Of a stretch of 64,000 nucleotides of DNA, positions 12,354 to 25,673 are shown in pieces. The stretch comes from Bugula neritina. Taxonomy: Eukaryota > Bryozoa > Gymnolaemata > Cheilostomatida > Bugulidae. Where the stretch lies: the NCBI GenBank assembly GCA_964035545.1, contig OZ037766.1:9061722-9125721 (forward strand). Reading direction: 5' to 3'. Position numbers and translations under genes: made by a program. The notes beneath the pieces are model-generated. The model was not told the origin of the DNA. It worked only from the letters and a program-made list of their open reading frames with translations, and ran no database searches. Position 1 is the first letter of the stretch. Each line of letters begins with the position of its first letter.

Positions 12354-15300
12354 ATGGGTCTTCAGCGGGCCAGGGCCAGCCTCTTTCTGATTGCTGGAAT
12401 TATGGTGGCCAATATAGAAGCTGGAGTCAACAAAGCTATCTGTATGGGAAACATACCGCAGCCCCGTAAGTTGGCTCTTAGTTTTCAAATAGAAACTGGT
12501 TTTTTATTTAGTTTCTGTCAATGCACTTGACTCTTACAAAACAAAATACGCATTCTGTAATTTATCCTAATTTTTTAGCTATGGATATGATAAAGTGAAT
12601 TATACAAACTGCTATAGCATTCGACTTATAAACATTCCAGTCAACAAGTTCCATGTTGTGTGACTTACACTCGGTTACAAATGAGCACCTAGAATATGCA
12701 TCACTTAGTAGTGTGTACACTCATATGATATACTTAGTACGACATATACTCAGTATGACATATACTCAGTACGACATATACTCAGTGTGACGTATATTTA
12801 GCATGACATATACTCAGTGTGACGTACATTCGGCATAACACACTCAGTACGACTTCCACTTAGTAAGACATTCACACAGTGACGTATAGTCCGTGTGACA
12901 TACACTTAGTGTGACCTAAATTCGGTATGAGATACAGTTAGTGTATATCATACAGTGTGACATACACTCATAGCGACATTGGGATACAATCAGCTGTATA
13001 TTTATCTATAGACACAAACTCGCTGATAAAATTTAAATCTATATTTACTTTTATCTGGAGACCTTTGTCCATTATTCTCTCATCTTGACACAATGGAACA
13101 ATCACAAAATCCTATCCCATCACTCAACACACTGTAGCCATAAATACGTACCTGTTACCTATCACAGGCCACATAATTTGCTATATCAATTTAGAGTGCA
13201 TTGTATTGTGCTACTAATATTGTGGTGAAGATAAGTGTCACAACCCTTTACTGGAACCAGATAGATTCCAAGCACCCAGATAACCCCCTAATATTTAATC
13301 AAGAAAGTAGCTTTGTAATGAACTTGCATTAGCAGGGTTCCTACAGTTTTATTATTGGTTTTAAAAAATGTTATCTATTTCACAGTTATGGTGATAATAG
13401 TTATGCATGGTCCGTCATAGAACAAGATATTAACATTTTCAAAACAGATGACATTCATTATATATTTAATAATGTATATTGTAAGCATTTTTATATTATG
13501 TAATTTTGTAATATCTAATGAATCTAATAATTTATGAATTGTAAAAGTTGCATTGTAGATAAACTGCATACTAGTTATATATAAGCCTGCAGCCTACATA
13601 TTTATAGGATGTCAGAATTATAGATTAGCAAAACTGCAAACAGAATTAATTATGTTTATACTTTTTAGATGGAGTAAACTTTAGGTTATTTTTGTGTGTT
13701 TTAGAAGCGAAAGATTTCCCTCATATCCCAAACAACTTCCGGGCTGAATTTACTTGGAACATGGATACAGTGAAAACATCATTCTTCACTAGAGAAATGT
13801 TCTCAGATAATCTGAATGTTGGTGTGATGGAGATAGAGAACTTGCTGGGTCCAGCTGTTCGGTCCAAACTATATACCTTTGCAGACACTAATGAATATGT
13901 CTTCATAGACAGTAAGGCTGTACAGATATCTTGGTATTCTCTTCTCATATTTAAATTTATTTTGATATCTTCTATAAAATGTGTTATTCAACATAAACAT
14001 TGCTTCAAACAAGATAATGCAGGTATGGTTAGTAGAATATTGTTAACAGGGTCTAATGCTGTAAACACTCATAAATACACTAACTTGACAATTTAAAGTA
14101 TTTACTGACAAATTTTTTCAATGCAAAAGTTTTCTATGGGAACTGGTGATATGAGCTACTGGTATAATGAAGTTAGACTATGATAGACTTAGTATACTGG
14201 ATTTTTTGTTAGTACTTTGCTGCCTGTTTTATTTTAGTTGTATTTTTTATAAACATTTACATTTTTGTCATTTTACTTTGGCTTGCTCAAGTTATATACA
14301 TGTGTAAAAGTTTGCATTTCTGAGTTAGTGGACAGCGGTTATGTATAATAAAAACTTTAGCAAGCATTTTGGCTTAGATATTATTACAATAAATCTTGTT
14401 TTGTGTAATTTATATAAAATTTATCAATTCTAAGCTTAATCTAGTAACTGAAGAGTTTGTGTGTCATAAAAATAAATTATTTCCAAACATTCACGTTTTT
14501 TGGTATCATGTAAGAATTTTTGCAATATATACGCCATGGATAGTTTTGTACCATTGTTAACACAATAGATCATATAAATACTTCAACTATAAATTATGAC
14601 CTCATCATTTGTGTTCAATTGCCTTATTTCTTGTAGACTATGATGGACAGTATGGCGGGAACTGCACTGTTGATAAGCTCAACTTCAATGATTTTGCCTT
14701 TCCTTTCAGAGTAGTAAAAGGTCATGGTAAGAACAGTAACTTTTTAACTGTTCAGCTGTGTTGAGTCCTGAAAACACATAAAATGATTGCAATAGCGTTT
14801 ACTTATTCTAAAAGTTGGAGCATCCAGCATATAATTTGATTGAGCATCTCACATGGCATTATGTTGTCACAGATAAACTGGTTTCTGGAAAAGACGTTCT
14901 GCTGCTGGGAGGTACTTCTGCTGTCATGGATTATCTCGGCAACGATACAATAAATGATGTCGACGTTGACGTGTGGAATGGGTGCATATATATCAAAGAC
15001 ACGGATATGACTCTAAATGCTACATACTACTTTTCAGGTTTGTGCTCTGAATTTAAGACTATTTACTTAAAAACAGGAATTTTTGTTTGAAAGTCTTTTC
15101 CATACATGTATGTTTTCTAATGTTTCTTGGCGTCACGAAGTCAAACACCAATATTAAACATAACTCATTAGCTTTATTGTATAAGAACTCACAAACTCTA
15201 TTCAAAGTGTTTGCCTGAGATAGAACTTATATCTGTTTCTGACTTAAATCTGGCGTCTTGTATTTTCTTAGTGAATAACACTGTTGATCCCGACAAGTCG

Positions 15301-18300
15301 TGGCAAACAGCTTCTGGAATGAGTTCTGTTATCAAGAGAATTCATGTGATACAAGACAACTCCGCCGGTTCAGCCTCGTCAGAGAGTGTTTATGAATACG
15401 CTTATTTCTCCGAACTGTACGAAGAGAGTGTTGATGACCTTCGTCACTTTGAGGTGAACTCTCACTTGATTGGAATAACTAAACTAGTCTTGTTTAAGAC
15501 AGCAGGCGTCCATAAAAAGGAAATGGGTGTCATTTTATTTCATTTTTTCCAATAACTAATTAGAAGACAAATACAAGATATTAATAATGATGATTTAAAT
15601 GTTAAATTCAATTAAATATGTTTTGGACTTAATTTTAAACCATATGCTATTATCAGCTGATGCAACGTTTTATATATAGAAGCAGTGGGTCTATAGCCCT
15701 ATATGTGATCTACCAGCGTATAGCAATAGTTGAAAAACAACTTTACCTTTTGTAATGTTTGAACTTATTACACCAAGTTACTCACCACCACCACTTTGCC
15801 AGGTTAACTGTAAATTAAGACTATTAAGTTTATTATGAGCTCATCATATATTAAGGTAGTTTGTTATATATTCTATTAAATTGTTTTGTATTGTAATTTT
15901 GCTTTTGATACAGCCTCCACTTGGTGCATACTGTAAGAGAGAGTCAGCAGGTAAAAAGGTGCCAGAAGTACCCGATTACTTTTCTCTCTCGATGGAGCTT
16001 CATGACCCACAGCAGCAAATTCTGATATATACAGATGTGAGTGACTACGTGTTTTTTTCATGTTGAATTTTGAGCTGCATTTTTCATATATAAATTAATA
16101 CTGGCTTTGCGCATGCATCACCTTAGCTCACTGTATACACATTTTCTGCAGGAATGGTATGATTTCAAGGCCAATTTATCGAGAGTTGACTACAATACTA
16201 TGCAAGATCGGTCAAAAAAATCTGAGCCTGTGACAGTTATAAATGATTACGATACAGGTAAAAATTCTAAAATAATTTTTGTAGTAGTAATATATTTCTG
16301 CATTTGGAAATCTATCTGGTTTTTTTTAAAAGAAATTATCTTTGATTTTCTGTTAGCTACATTATGTCAGTCTATATTTATACATTATACATTTGCAGCA
16401 AACTGGCTCAAATTAATTTCATTCATGTCTTGCGAAGTTTTCCCATTTTAATTGAAACATTATACTATAATAGTCATCCGTTTTATTTAATTTGCAGGCC
16501 AGGCTTTAAATTCAGTTACTTGTATAAATTGGTTGAAATTTTATTTAGTTCTTGAATTTAATTGCTCGCTATGCAAATAATGTGATGGTTAGGTTGTTAG
16601 GTATTCATCAATTAACACAATTGTATTTTTTGAGCAGGTGTGGCCTATAAGATACACAGATACACTAAGAAGTGTGAAATTGACACTATCGATGCGTACG
16701 GCATAGATGATGAGCTGCTGCCCGGCAGCACTGGTGATAAGAAATTTGTACGAATAAGAACGCCAAAAGAGTTCTTCAACTTTGACGATTTAGAAGATCA
16801 CCCTTGGATTTACAGTGGAACTGTAATTAAACTTTACTTTCAATGAGCTAATAGAGCTATTCTAGCAAAAACAATAATACTTTTTGCAATAAATCTATGA
16901 AATTGAGAATTTAGGCAAATTTTTATGGAGATGTACAAAAAATATATTGCCCAGACTTTACATTAGTTTATTAGAGCTGTTCTTTCAACTTTTTTGTTTA
17001 TTCAATTTATCACATTATCAATTAGCATTAGAAGTCTCATTCTTTCTGTCAGAAATTATATTATATTATATTTTATTGTATTATTTCCTATTAAACTATA
17101 ATACATTGTGTTGTATTGTATGATATTATATTATATTATTCCCTATTAAACTATAATATATTGTATTGTATAATATTATATTATATTACATTATATTATA
17201 CTACGTTACATTATATTATATTATTATATACTATATTATATTACATTATATTATACTACGTTACATTATATTATATTATTATATACTATATTATATTACA
17301 TTATATTACATTAGTATATCATACTTTCTGTAGCATGTCATAAGATCAGTTGAGTGTGAAGTCTGGATATCCAAGAGGCCATATCCTACCAGGACCTCTA
17401 ATGTTGATGCATACTGGGAGTGGTACTTCACCAATGTGAGTTGATGGCTTCTACAATCAGCCAGTTTTTTTATTGACGCATTCTTATTCAACTTATAGCT
17501 ATGTTGTCACACATGTGGTTAAACATTATCTGGATAAATAGTCTTGAGGTAGCTCCCTTTATATGTTACAACTCTATAATGTATCAGGAAAACGCATTTC
17601 TTAAAGTTTATTGTTAAAAAAGATTTTTAATTTGTGTCTAGAATTGGTTGGTTAACTAAAACAGTCGTTTACTTTTGAAGTAATAATTAATAAATATATT
17701 TTGTAGAATAAATGGGTTCTATCTAATGGCGATGTTCTAGAAACCCTGGAACCATTCCGCATGGTTGTCACAGTGCCAGATGTAAGCTTAATATTTTTTC
17801 CTCCAAATGAAAATTGATTGATTATATTGCAAAATAATTTAAACTCTAAGCTTTACAAAGGAGTTTAAGCAAAAAACATTCACTAATGTGTCAAGTGCTT
17901 TTAGTTTAAACCATGTAAATTTAAAATATGAAAAAATATGGTAGTGCATGATTGATCGTATATTACAGAGCAACAATTACGGTTATCATACTCTATTCAC
18001 GTTACTGAGCCAGTTCTTAGTATAATTGTGGAGTTATTATATAAATAGCTGTGCCAAGTTTTTTTTAAAGTCTCAAGTTTCTGAGAGAATGTGTTTTTTG
18101 ATCACTGTTTGTGTGTTTAAGATATTCCTCGGCATTCTATTGATGGCGAGTTGCACTCTTGTAGCTAAACAACCAGATCACAGAGTTTAACGTCTACAGA
18201 TTCAACCAGGAACCTCCGGATAATGATTTCTATGATATTTCTTCTTGCTTCGATCTCCATGAACAAAGCCGGTCATACGAATTTGTAATGAATGCTGATG

Positions 18301-20329
18301 TGAAAAAATTCAACTTGGAATCGAATATTGGTATGCTGAAATACTGGACCACAGCAGCTTTGGAGGCTCAAGCTGATGTCAGGGCAGTTCGAATTCATGG
18401 AGTGGAGGTAAGAAAATATCAGAATTTTAAATATTTTGTCTAAATTCTGATGTAAGTTTTTACTGAACAAAGTTTTTTTGTCTAAATTACAGTGTGATGC
18501 TATTCTTGCGTAATTAAAGCTAATAGTTTTTAATTTGGTGTTTGAGTTTAAAGTGCATCTGCATTTTGTTAATAAGTGGCAAGTTATCACATTAGTATAA
18601 TTGTACAACAGGTTATTCTAAGTATAAGCTCTTATTTAAAAAAAGCACTGAGAGTTAATAATGCAGCTTTTGTGTTTTTATGTAGCATGGTAAGCAACTA
18701 GCAAAATCTAAGTTTATTGCTTTTGCACTGCAAAGTTGCCTAGTTGCAGAATTGTGACATTATCTGCCAGTTTATAGCTTTTGCAGAAAATCATTGAACA
18801 AATTTTTTTAGAATATTTTGTACAGTCTAATATCTAATAGCATTGGATTTGACTGCAATAATGTCTTTATTCATTTTTGTCTCTTATTGATCTAGGCTTA
18901 GAATTTTTGTAGTTTGAGCATGTTTACTGTGTTATATCATTGTAAAAGAACAAGTAGCTGATATGTATTTCAGTTTGAGTTTGACGAGACAAAAGTCTTC
19001 ACTCGATTTACTATTCTCGGCGTTCCAAAGATAAAAGGTGATGTGCCATTTCCTGTGAAACAAGTTTCACTGGATGAAGCTGAAGGGTTTCTCAATAGAT
19101 CTATAGGAGCAGGAAAATTTCTAGTTTATTACTTGATGAGGAATGGAAGGGTGAGATTGGCATTGAGTTTTGTTTTTTCTGAAGTTTATGTTGAAAAGGC
19201 TAGTCAGTTGATGTATCATATTGCATATCTCAGCTTTGGGCAGCATAATGCTTACACTGGAGAAATGTTAATAGATCCTGTTGGGGCACTGCAAATACTT
19301 GATTTTTGATTCAAAGCTGGAAAATCTGTTGAAGTTGCCTACTGCAAATATCTTGTTGGAACAATCTGGAATTACAGCAGAACTGTGTGAACCCATAACT
19401 TCTTAAGTTAGAAAGAAATGTTTTCTCTGTTTTAGTGTATAGCACACACTACGTGACTGCATTTAACAAGTGTTTTGAAATCTTGTAGGAAACACAGTTC
19501 CAGGTTGACAGTGAGAGTTTTGTGAGGTCAATAAATGTGGGTCGTGGACCCGGCTCATCAGTTTACTATGTTATTGATAATGGTAGGTACTATTTTATCC
19601 CTGTATTACTTTAGGGCTGTTTATAATAGTTTCTGATAAGTTTTCTACCACCCTGGCATTTTTTATATTGTTTTTATATACTTATTGTATTATTTATTCA
19701 AAAACTTGGTATTTATTAAATCTACCGAACATAAATATATGTATATCAAAAAAATTGTACAAAAGTTCTCATATAACAGTATACCTTTAGCAGTGACTTG
19801 CTCTTCTAATTTTTTCTGCATTGTAACTGTACCCCCCCCCCCCCAGTAATCTACTCGAAGTATGCATTTTAAATGTCTTGAATTTTGAACCATGCTGGTA
19901 AATATTTTCAAAGAATAAAAACCAAGTTGTATGACTATTTTGTTTAATTTTTGTTATTTTTATCTATTAGATGGCAGGCCAGTCACTGTAGCACCAGGTA
20001 CTACCCCGACTTCCAGTACCACCTCGGCCCAGAACTCTAGTACTACAGGCAATGCCAACTCTACTACTGCAACACCCAGTCCACACTCCAACAAGCCGAC
20101 TCATACTCCCAGTGATGTCACTAATAAACAGACTCCTCTACCAGTCACTGCTGAAGCTGTGAGACAAAACGCAGACGTAGCTCCAGGAGGAGCGGCAGCA
20201 ACCGCCATTGTTCTGTTTTTGATAGGCATCGCCCTTATAGTAATACCGTTTTACATCATTACTGTTCGGAGGCGAAAGCTGAATGATTTTAGCAGAAGTC
20301 AATTGACAATGAGTGAGTTACATGATTAG
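12354..20329 (+). CDS. Uncharacterised type I membrane protein, large ectodomain (possible metazoan LolA-like family)
   Basis: Complete 14-exon gene, 2265 nt, 754 residues. Exons: 12354-12465, 13705-13911, 14637-14726, 14828-15037, 15272-15453, 15914-16036, 16152-16257, 16638-16822, 17334-17435, 17707-17781, 18165-18407, 18974-19150, 19489-19582, 19971-20329. All phases close without a stop. Seen: a signal peptide (MGLQRARASLFLIAGIMVAN, cleavage likely after IEA); an ectodomain of about 640 residues rich in acidic and aromatic residues with several N-glycosylation sites (NCT, NAT, NNT, NLS, NRS); a Ser/Thr/Pro mucin-like stalk (about residues 640-690); one transmembrane helix near 708-734; RRR stop-transfer residues and a roughly 20-residue cytoplasmic tail. 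I do not recognise a named gene. From memory, and with low confidence, the ectodomain resembles animal proteins annotated as having LolA-like (lipoprotein-carrier fold) domains. No enzyme motif was seen. Confidence 0.8.
12690..12975. repeat. Roughly 16-bp minisatellite (GACATATACTCAGTAC-type) in intron 1
   Basis: About 17 degenerate copies of a 15-17 bp unit. The unit is best preserved at 12730-12800 as GACATATACTCAGTAC or ...CAGTGT and decays toward both ends. It lies in the first coding intron of the membrane-protein gene. No ORF. Confidence 0.85.
17040..17322. repeat. TATTA-type AT repeat with a 55-bp higher-order unit
   Basis: Imperfect (TTATA)n array in the intron before exon 17334-17435. 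A marker, CTACGTTACATTATATTATA, recurs at 17201 and 17256, giving a 55-bp duplicated unit. The array runs to within about 12 bp of the 3' splice site, so the pyrimidine tract is reduced to ATACTTTCTGTAG. The 75-codon open frame 17116-17343 is a repeat artefact. Confidence 0.8.
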
Positions 20330-20737
20330 CTGATCTGCTGTATATCATACATGGCTAGCGGCTGCAGTGGCAATGTCACGTGAAGCATATAAAACTTACA
20401 GACTAGAAAGTTAGGCACTGAATTCTTTGAAATACTTTTCCCGTTTGATATTTCTTAAGTTTTTAGCTGCCTAGCATTTTCTTTACTATTACAGAGCTTT
20501 AGATTTCCTTTTTCAAACCAACATGATGTTTTGTATTACTGTAAAAATATTTTTTATGTAAAAACAGATATACCCTGAAGATGCATAATGAAATTGAGAG
20601 TACATTTGCCGCTCTATATTGTTATTTGTTTTTTCTGATGCACATTTATTTATGCTAGAAAGATTTAGCAGATTTGTAAGTTTTCTAGTAGCAGAAGGTG
20701 GCAAATGACCTTATAACAACAAACAATATTATAATTT

Positions 20738-20743
20738 AATAAA
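20738..20743 (+). promoter_or_regulatory. Candidate polyadenylation signal of the membrane-protein gene
   Basis: AATAAA about 410 bp after the TAG stop at 20327-20329. A second hexamer near 20918 is an alternative. Sequence-only call. Confidence 0.45.
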
Positions 20744-21109
20744 GGACATTCCTGGTATTTTTCTTATTATTGTTACATTAATAATGTATGTACATTTACA
20801 TTGCACTAACTATAGACTGATAAGTTTTGGGCAAACAACCAGGTTTGACTTTGTATGTTCCAAATAATGGTATCATTAATTTTGTACTCTTATAAATCGC
20901 TCTTATAAATAAAAAAATTTATAGCACTGCTCAATAAACGTTGCTGCTCTTTATCTGCTAAAAGCAGTACATAGTAGAAAATATTCACGTTTATTTTTTT
21001 AATAAAAAATAAATATAGTGGACCAGATAAAACTTTTGATGAGCTCACAAACTTAATCGTTGGGTTTAACATCAAGTTTACTTATTTGATTCCCAAGAAT
21101 ATAAAGTTA

Positions 21110-21300
21110 AGGTAGATATAAACATACTTAGATGAAAACTTTGAAAATCGCTAAACGCAGCATAAAGTTTGGGGCCGGTGTGGAGTTCAGTGAATGATGT
21201 GGCTACTGGCTATATACATTATAATATAAACACTGCACCTAGTGACCCCAAACCTTGTGCTAAATTTAGCGATCTCCAAAATCTTTGCTAAGTCAACTTG
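21110..21300. repeat. Imperfect long inverted repeat (MITE-like hairpin)
   Basis: The left arm has CTTAGATGAAAACTTTGAAA then ATCGCTAAACGCAGCATAAA and GTTTGGGG. The right arm, read on the other strand, has CTTAGCAAAGATTTTGGAGA then TCGCTAAATTTAGCACAAGG and TTTGGGG. The arms are about 55 bp with a loop of roughly 55 bp. Probably a small non-autonomous DNA element. It lies just past the stop of CRAL-TRIO copy 1. Confidence 0.65.
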
Positions 21301-21338
21301 CATTACACATGCAGAGCTGAGTAGCTTAGAAAAAGGTG

Positions 21339-24300
21339 TTAGTCGACATTGAGTCTTTTGAATGTACCAGTGACACCACCAACAGCATCAGCCTGTTTCT
21401 TGCTGTCACCAGAAACTGCCTCTACTTTCTTTATACCGTACTGTTCCCACGATTTAAATTCATCTTCACTAGCCTCCATAAGCTTGGCTACATCCTATTG
21501 TAACAAAACTTGAAACTATTATAATTATTGTAGTCTAAGTGTTGTCTCTAAAATTCCAGAGCTTGTGGAAAAATTTAAGATTTTGCCACTATTCATTGCA
21601 AATTGTATAAAGTTCCAACATTAGAAATTCAATTTCTCCTATGTGAGCAAGTATTAAAATAGTCAATTATAGTTTGACAAGATTTCATGGCTTGCAAATA
21701 TTCCTTAGATTGACAACTATCTGTTAGTATTCCCATCCCTTATTTGGGAATCCTATAACTCCAAGATCTAAATATTTTTATTTCTTGAGTGCTCATAATT
21801 GCTAATGGTAAAGAGTAATCCTTAAAATAATAATAACGATTTTCAACTGACATTGAAATGTAAAAACAGCCCTTACTTTGACATGAGGTTCGACATCAAG
21901 TTCTCCACCAAGTTCTTTTGGAATGATTTTTAGATCAAAATGATCTTTTAAGTATTCTGATGTAGAATGTATGTGAATCTAAAAATATAGTTTAATTGTA
22001 GTGTAACAATCATTGTTTCTGAAAATTTTCTTCATTTGACATTAACTACTTTGTGTGAACATAACAAAAACTGCTTAGGGTATTTTAAAGTTGTTAAACT
22101 CTTTTCACCAGGCAAGGCGCTATTATTATCATATATAAGCAAACTGATGCATTTATAACACTAGTATTTTACCAAAAATTTAATCAATTTTGAAATTGTT
22201 CACACATTTTTCCAATAACAATATTTATTTAAATTGTATCTAAGGTGGGACTACAAAATAATTAATTGTACACCAATAGAAGTTAATAAAACAGTGAAAC
22301 ACTATTCACATTTTAAATTTGAGCCTAATTAAAACATCACAACCGTAAAGCCCTTTGAGATGTATGTAAAAATAACTGCAAAATGTTTTAGTGCAGCAAC
22401 TCAATTGAAGTTAATTTAGAATTAACTAGTAAAAAACTCACCCTACTTTTTAGCTTTTCTGATAAAAATGGCTTTATCATTGCAAAAACATATTCAAAGA
22501 AACTTGGCACATTGATGTAGTGTATCCCCTTCAGTCTGCAGGGCATCGCTTGCTGCAACAAAAATGTACAAAATTGAGTTTTCAGCTCTAGCTTATAAAC
22601 TCTTCAGGCTGAATATTTATTTTGCTATATATGCTAATAAATAACAATGCTCTCATGGATAAATTAAATATAAATGTATATTATTTCAGCTATAACTCAA
22701 AACAATATGTAAATATGGTTATAGGCCTATATCTAACCCAATTGTTGTATATAATGTAATGGCTACAGAGATAATGATAGCTGCAAGAAAACATTATTTT
22801 GAAATTATGTTACAATGTTAAAATTAGCATAAAAGTAATATCCTTAAGGACCAAATTGCTGCTCTATTTAAGTATGTATACAAAAACATAGTAAATGTGA
22901 TACTAATCATACCTGTATAATCGATGTTGCTTTTTTAGCGATAAATGGGCTTAAACTTTTGACATGATTCCAAGTAAGATTTGACATGTCTGCCAGAATC
23001 ACCAAACCATTTACCTGATTTTCTTCTCGCTGTTTGCAAATATTGAAATATATTACATAAGCAACATTATAGACTTATAATGTTGAAGTGTTTTGCAAAT
23101 AGGTCTATGTTTATATACTTCATAAGATTATGATTGTTTCAAAAGCTTGTATGTTAACAAGAAAATAAATAGGCCTATGAAAATAAGGATACAAAAACTA
23201 TTTCTATACATATTTTTAACAAAATTATAACAAAAAACGATATGAAGATAATGAGCGTATAACTTTAGTTAGATGTTAAGTATAAAACTGTTTTATGCGC
23301 GTTTATAAATTATAGAGTGTCTTTTGTGTTAATTGAATATAATCAACCTACCCGAACCATTTTTTCAATTATCATTATGTTTCCTTTAAACAGATCATCA
23401 ATTGTAGCAGAAGTAGGGTCCCACATGGCTGCAATGCAAAAAGTCTAAGGTCAAATGGTTTAAATTCTAATAAAGGGAAAGCTTTATAAAATAATGTCAT
23501 TGGCTTAATAACTTTTTTGCCCTATTAACAATGCAAGCAAGATATTTTATTATAAAATAACTGCTCAATGCTTAGAAGTGAAATTTAAATTCCCTCCATG
23601 TAAACACACTTCTATCTAACTGCCTATAAACTATTAAATGAAAACAAATTGTATTTGTAACTTTTTTCTTGTAAGAGTGCTGGCATGTGCATACACAAAT
23701 ATCTGCATTACAAATTACTTTACTAAACAGTAACTGTTCACCTGTAACTAATGTGATTTTTGTTGCCTGCTCTTTATTTTATGGTAGAAACAGAAATTTG
23801 TGGAAAAATAAAGCATGCATGCAATACACTGACACTGCAGGACAGAAAAATTAGAAATCAGACACTATTATGTTTCTCTCTGAATGTTCAAAATTCCCAT
23901 TAAAGGAAAAATTCTTCCCTGGCTAGTAACCCCTGCTGTAGCGTATCTGACATACTATAACTGATATATTTAAGAAACCGCACCAGGTGACCCGTGTGGC
24001 TATAAACCATAGAGCCAGCATATTTGGTGGGGTCAACCATATAAAGCTACCTGCATGCATTGTGTTTGATTGAAAATTCTGTGCATTTGCGTAGGCAAGG
24101 CGGGTAGCAACTCGCTCAATAGAGTGAGCTAGAAGACTATAAGTTTTTATTTTTTTGCTACAAAATTATTTTGCCAAGTTAATAATTTATATATGTTAAA
24201 CTTTTAGAAAATACAGTATTAAACATAATATAGATAGTTCCTCTGTGGTAGTACCTACATTGTCTCACTGTGTATGGAATCTACCTGTTCTTATCAGGAT

Positions 24301-25673
24301 AGCTTGTGGATCTGTCTCTTTTACCTTTGGTAATGGAATATAAAGACCTTTCTCATAATTCTCTTTGCTAGATGAAGGCCGAAACATCTTGTAGAAGTCT
24401 GCATATTCCACTCTGACTTCATAGTATCTAGTTTAAGATGTAGTGTGTGAGAAGCTTTCAGATTTCATATGAGAAGAGTGTTAGGTTTAAAAACTCATCC
24501 ACGTAAAAGTTTTTACAAATAGTTTTAGGAGTCTTTCAGCAGCGTTTAGTAACTGATTATTTTAATACCTAGAGTAGAGTATAGAAGACTTTAGGACATA
24601 TGAGTTTACCCCAATACCTACTTTGAAAACTAATAATGGAATATTTCTTAGCTATAGTACATATTGTATTACAAGTTAATAGACTCAAACACTTGAAGTC
24701 ATGGCTGTACATCAAAACAGATTGATATATTGTTTTATATTTCACCAACTTATGTACACAATACAAATAAAAGCATAAATGTGTGTGCAGTCTGTGAAAA
24801 ATAAATATATTTTCTAGTTTTACCTGTGCACAAGACTAGCTGCTCTCTCAATATCAAATTTTCTAGCTCTCAAAAACATTAACAAAAATTCATCATCTTG
24901 AGGGCAGTGAAGAGCTGCAAGTACAACAATATTTGACTGGGGAAGTTAGAAATATGTAAAAAGCTGCTAATGCCAATAAAACAACTGCCGATTATATTAG
25001 AGGATTGAGCTTCATGACAACTTTGGCAGCTTTAGAAAATCCCTCAGCACTTGTTTGCAGCTTTCAAGGTAGTCAACTTAAACTTCAAACCAACAAAACA
25101 AACGACTCCAAAAAATAAAAGATCACCTCAACTACCAAGGCACATTCATACATAGTGTTGAAATATACTATAGCAAAATGAGTATAGGTAATTTCCTCTT
25201 TGTTCAAAGTCATTAATTCTAAAGTAGTTTGGGTTGTTTAATTCCAGGATTTAAAGTTAAACTGTTTTGTTTTGCTACAAGGACTGATAGAACTAATTCT
25301 ATTTAGACACCTTGCTCATTCTCCACAAAATTTAGTGATAGTACAAGTTTTTAGCCTGCTTATTTCAGTGAACTCTTATTTGTAAAAAAGATCTTAGGAG
25401 AGTTTTTATTTTGTAAGACTGGAAATGCATGCTATTTCAAGTTTTAAATGCAAGCGTGAACAACTGCCTTATTCATGCCGTTGAATCCTGGGAAGCTACT
25501 GCCCAAGCAAGCATTGCAATATGCTAAATGTGGAAGCAACTATTGTAAACATTCTTACCTAAATCTGATTCGAGACACTTTCTCAGTTTAGAAATATGTT
25601 TTGGCCGGTCTTCCAAATCTTCTTGAAGCTCTTCTTTTGCCTTCTTTTGAAGTGCCTGGCTAAGTGAGGTCAT
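21339..25673 (-). CDS. CRAL-TRIO lipid-transfer protein, tandem copy 1 (alpha-tocopherol transfer protein-like)
   Basis: Cytosolic carrier family that binds one small hydrophobic ligand (tocopherol, retinoids or similar) and exchanges it at membranes. Eight coding exons, written 5' to 3': 25673-25559, 24914-24824, 24427-24285, 23428-23352, 23029-22913, 22552-22442, 21978-21877, 21494-21339; 912 nt, 303 residues, close to the family's usual length. Seen: an N-terminal CRAL-TRIO-N helix bundle (MTSLSQALQKKAKEEL, FLLMFLRARKFD), then the lipid-binding domain with NGLVILADMSNLTW, CRLKGIHYINVP, FFEYVFAMIKPFLSEKLKSR, IHIHS, PKELGG. The basic residues around KSRIH match the phosphoinositide-contacting region known in human TTPA. 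It is almost exon-for-exon identical in size to copy 2, so a recent duplicate. The start at 25673 is chosen because copy 3 starts at the same residue. An in-frame ATG 63 nt upstream (25736) would add a hydrophobic 21-residue leader. The exact ligand cannot be told. Confidence 0.9.
23930..24135. other. GC-richer unclassified insert in an intron of CRAL-TRIO copy 1
   Basis: The segment around AAACCGCACCAGGTGACCC and GGCAAGGCGGGTAGCAAC is clearly richer in G and C than the surrounding intron. I saw no counterpart in the matching intron of copy 2 (29316-29961). Probably an old mobile-element fragment, but I see no terminal repeats or coding sequence that would classify it. Confidence 0.35.

Larger units (their letters stand above)
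20330..21338. other. Convergent 3' flanks of the membrane-protein gene and CRAL-TRIO copy 1
   Basis: About 1 kb between two tail-to-tail stop codons. Candidate polyadenylation signals are AATAAA at 20738-20743 (+) and near 20918 (+). For the minus-strand gene, TTTATT occurs near 20990. A long imperfect hairpin sits at 21110-21300 (separate entry). No coding sequence seen. Confidence 0.6.

Noticed and set aside
16107-16555. Two overlapping 60-114 codon + strand frames
   Set aside because: Exon 16152-16257 explains the coding part; the remainder is AT-rich intron.
17116-17343. 75-codon Tyr/Ile-rich open frame
   Set aside because: Pure product of the TATTA repeat in an intron.
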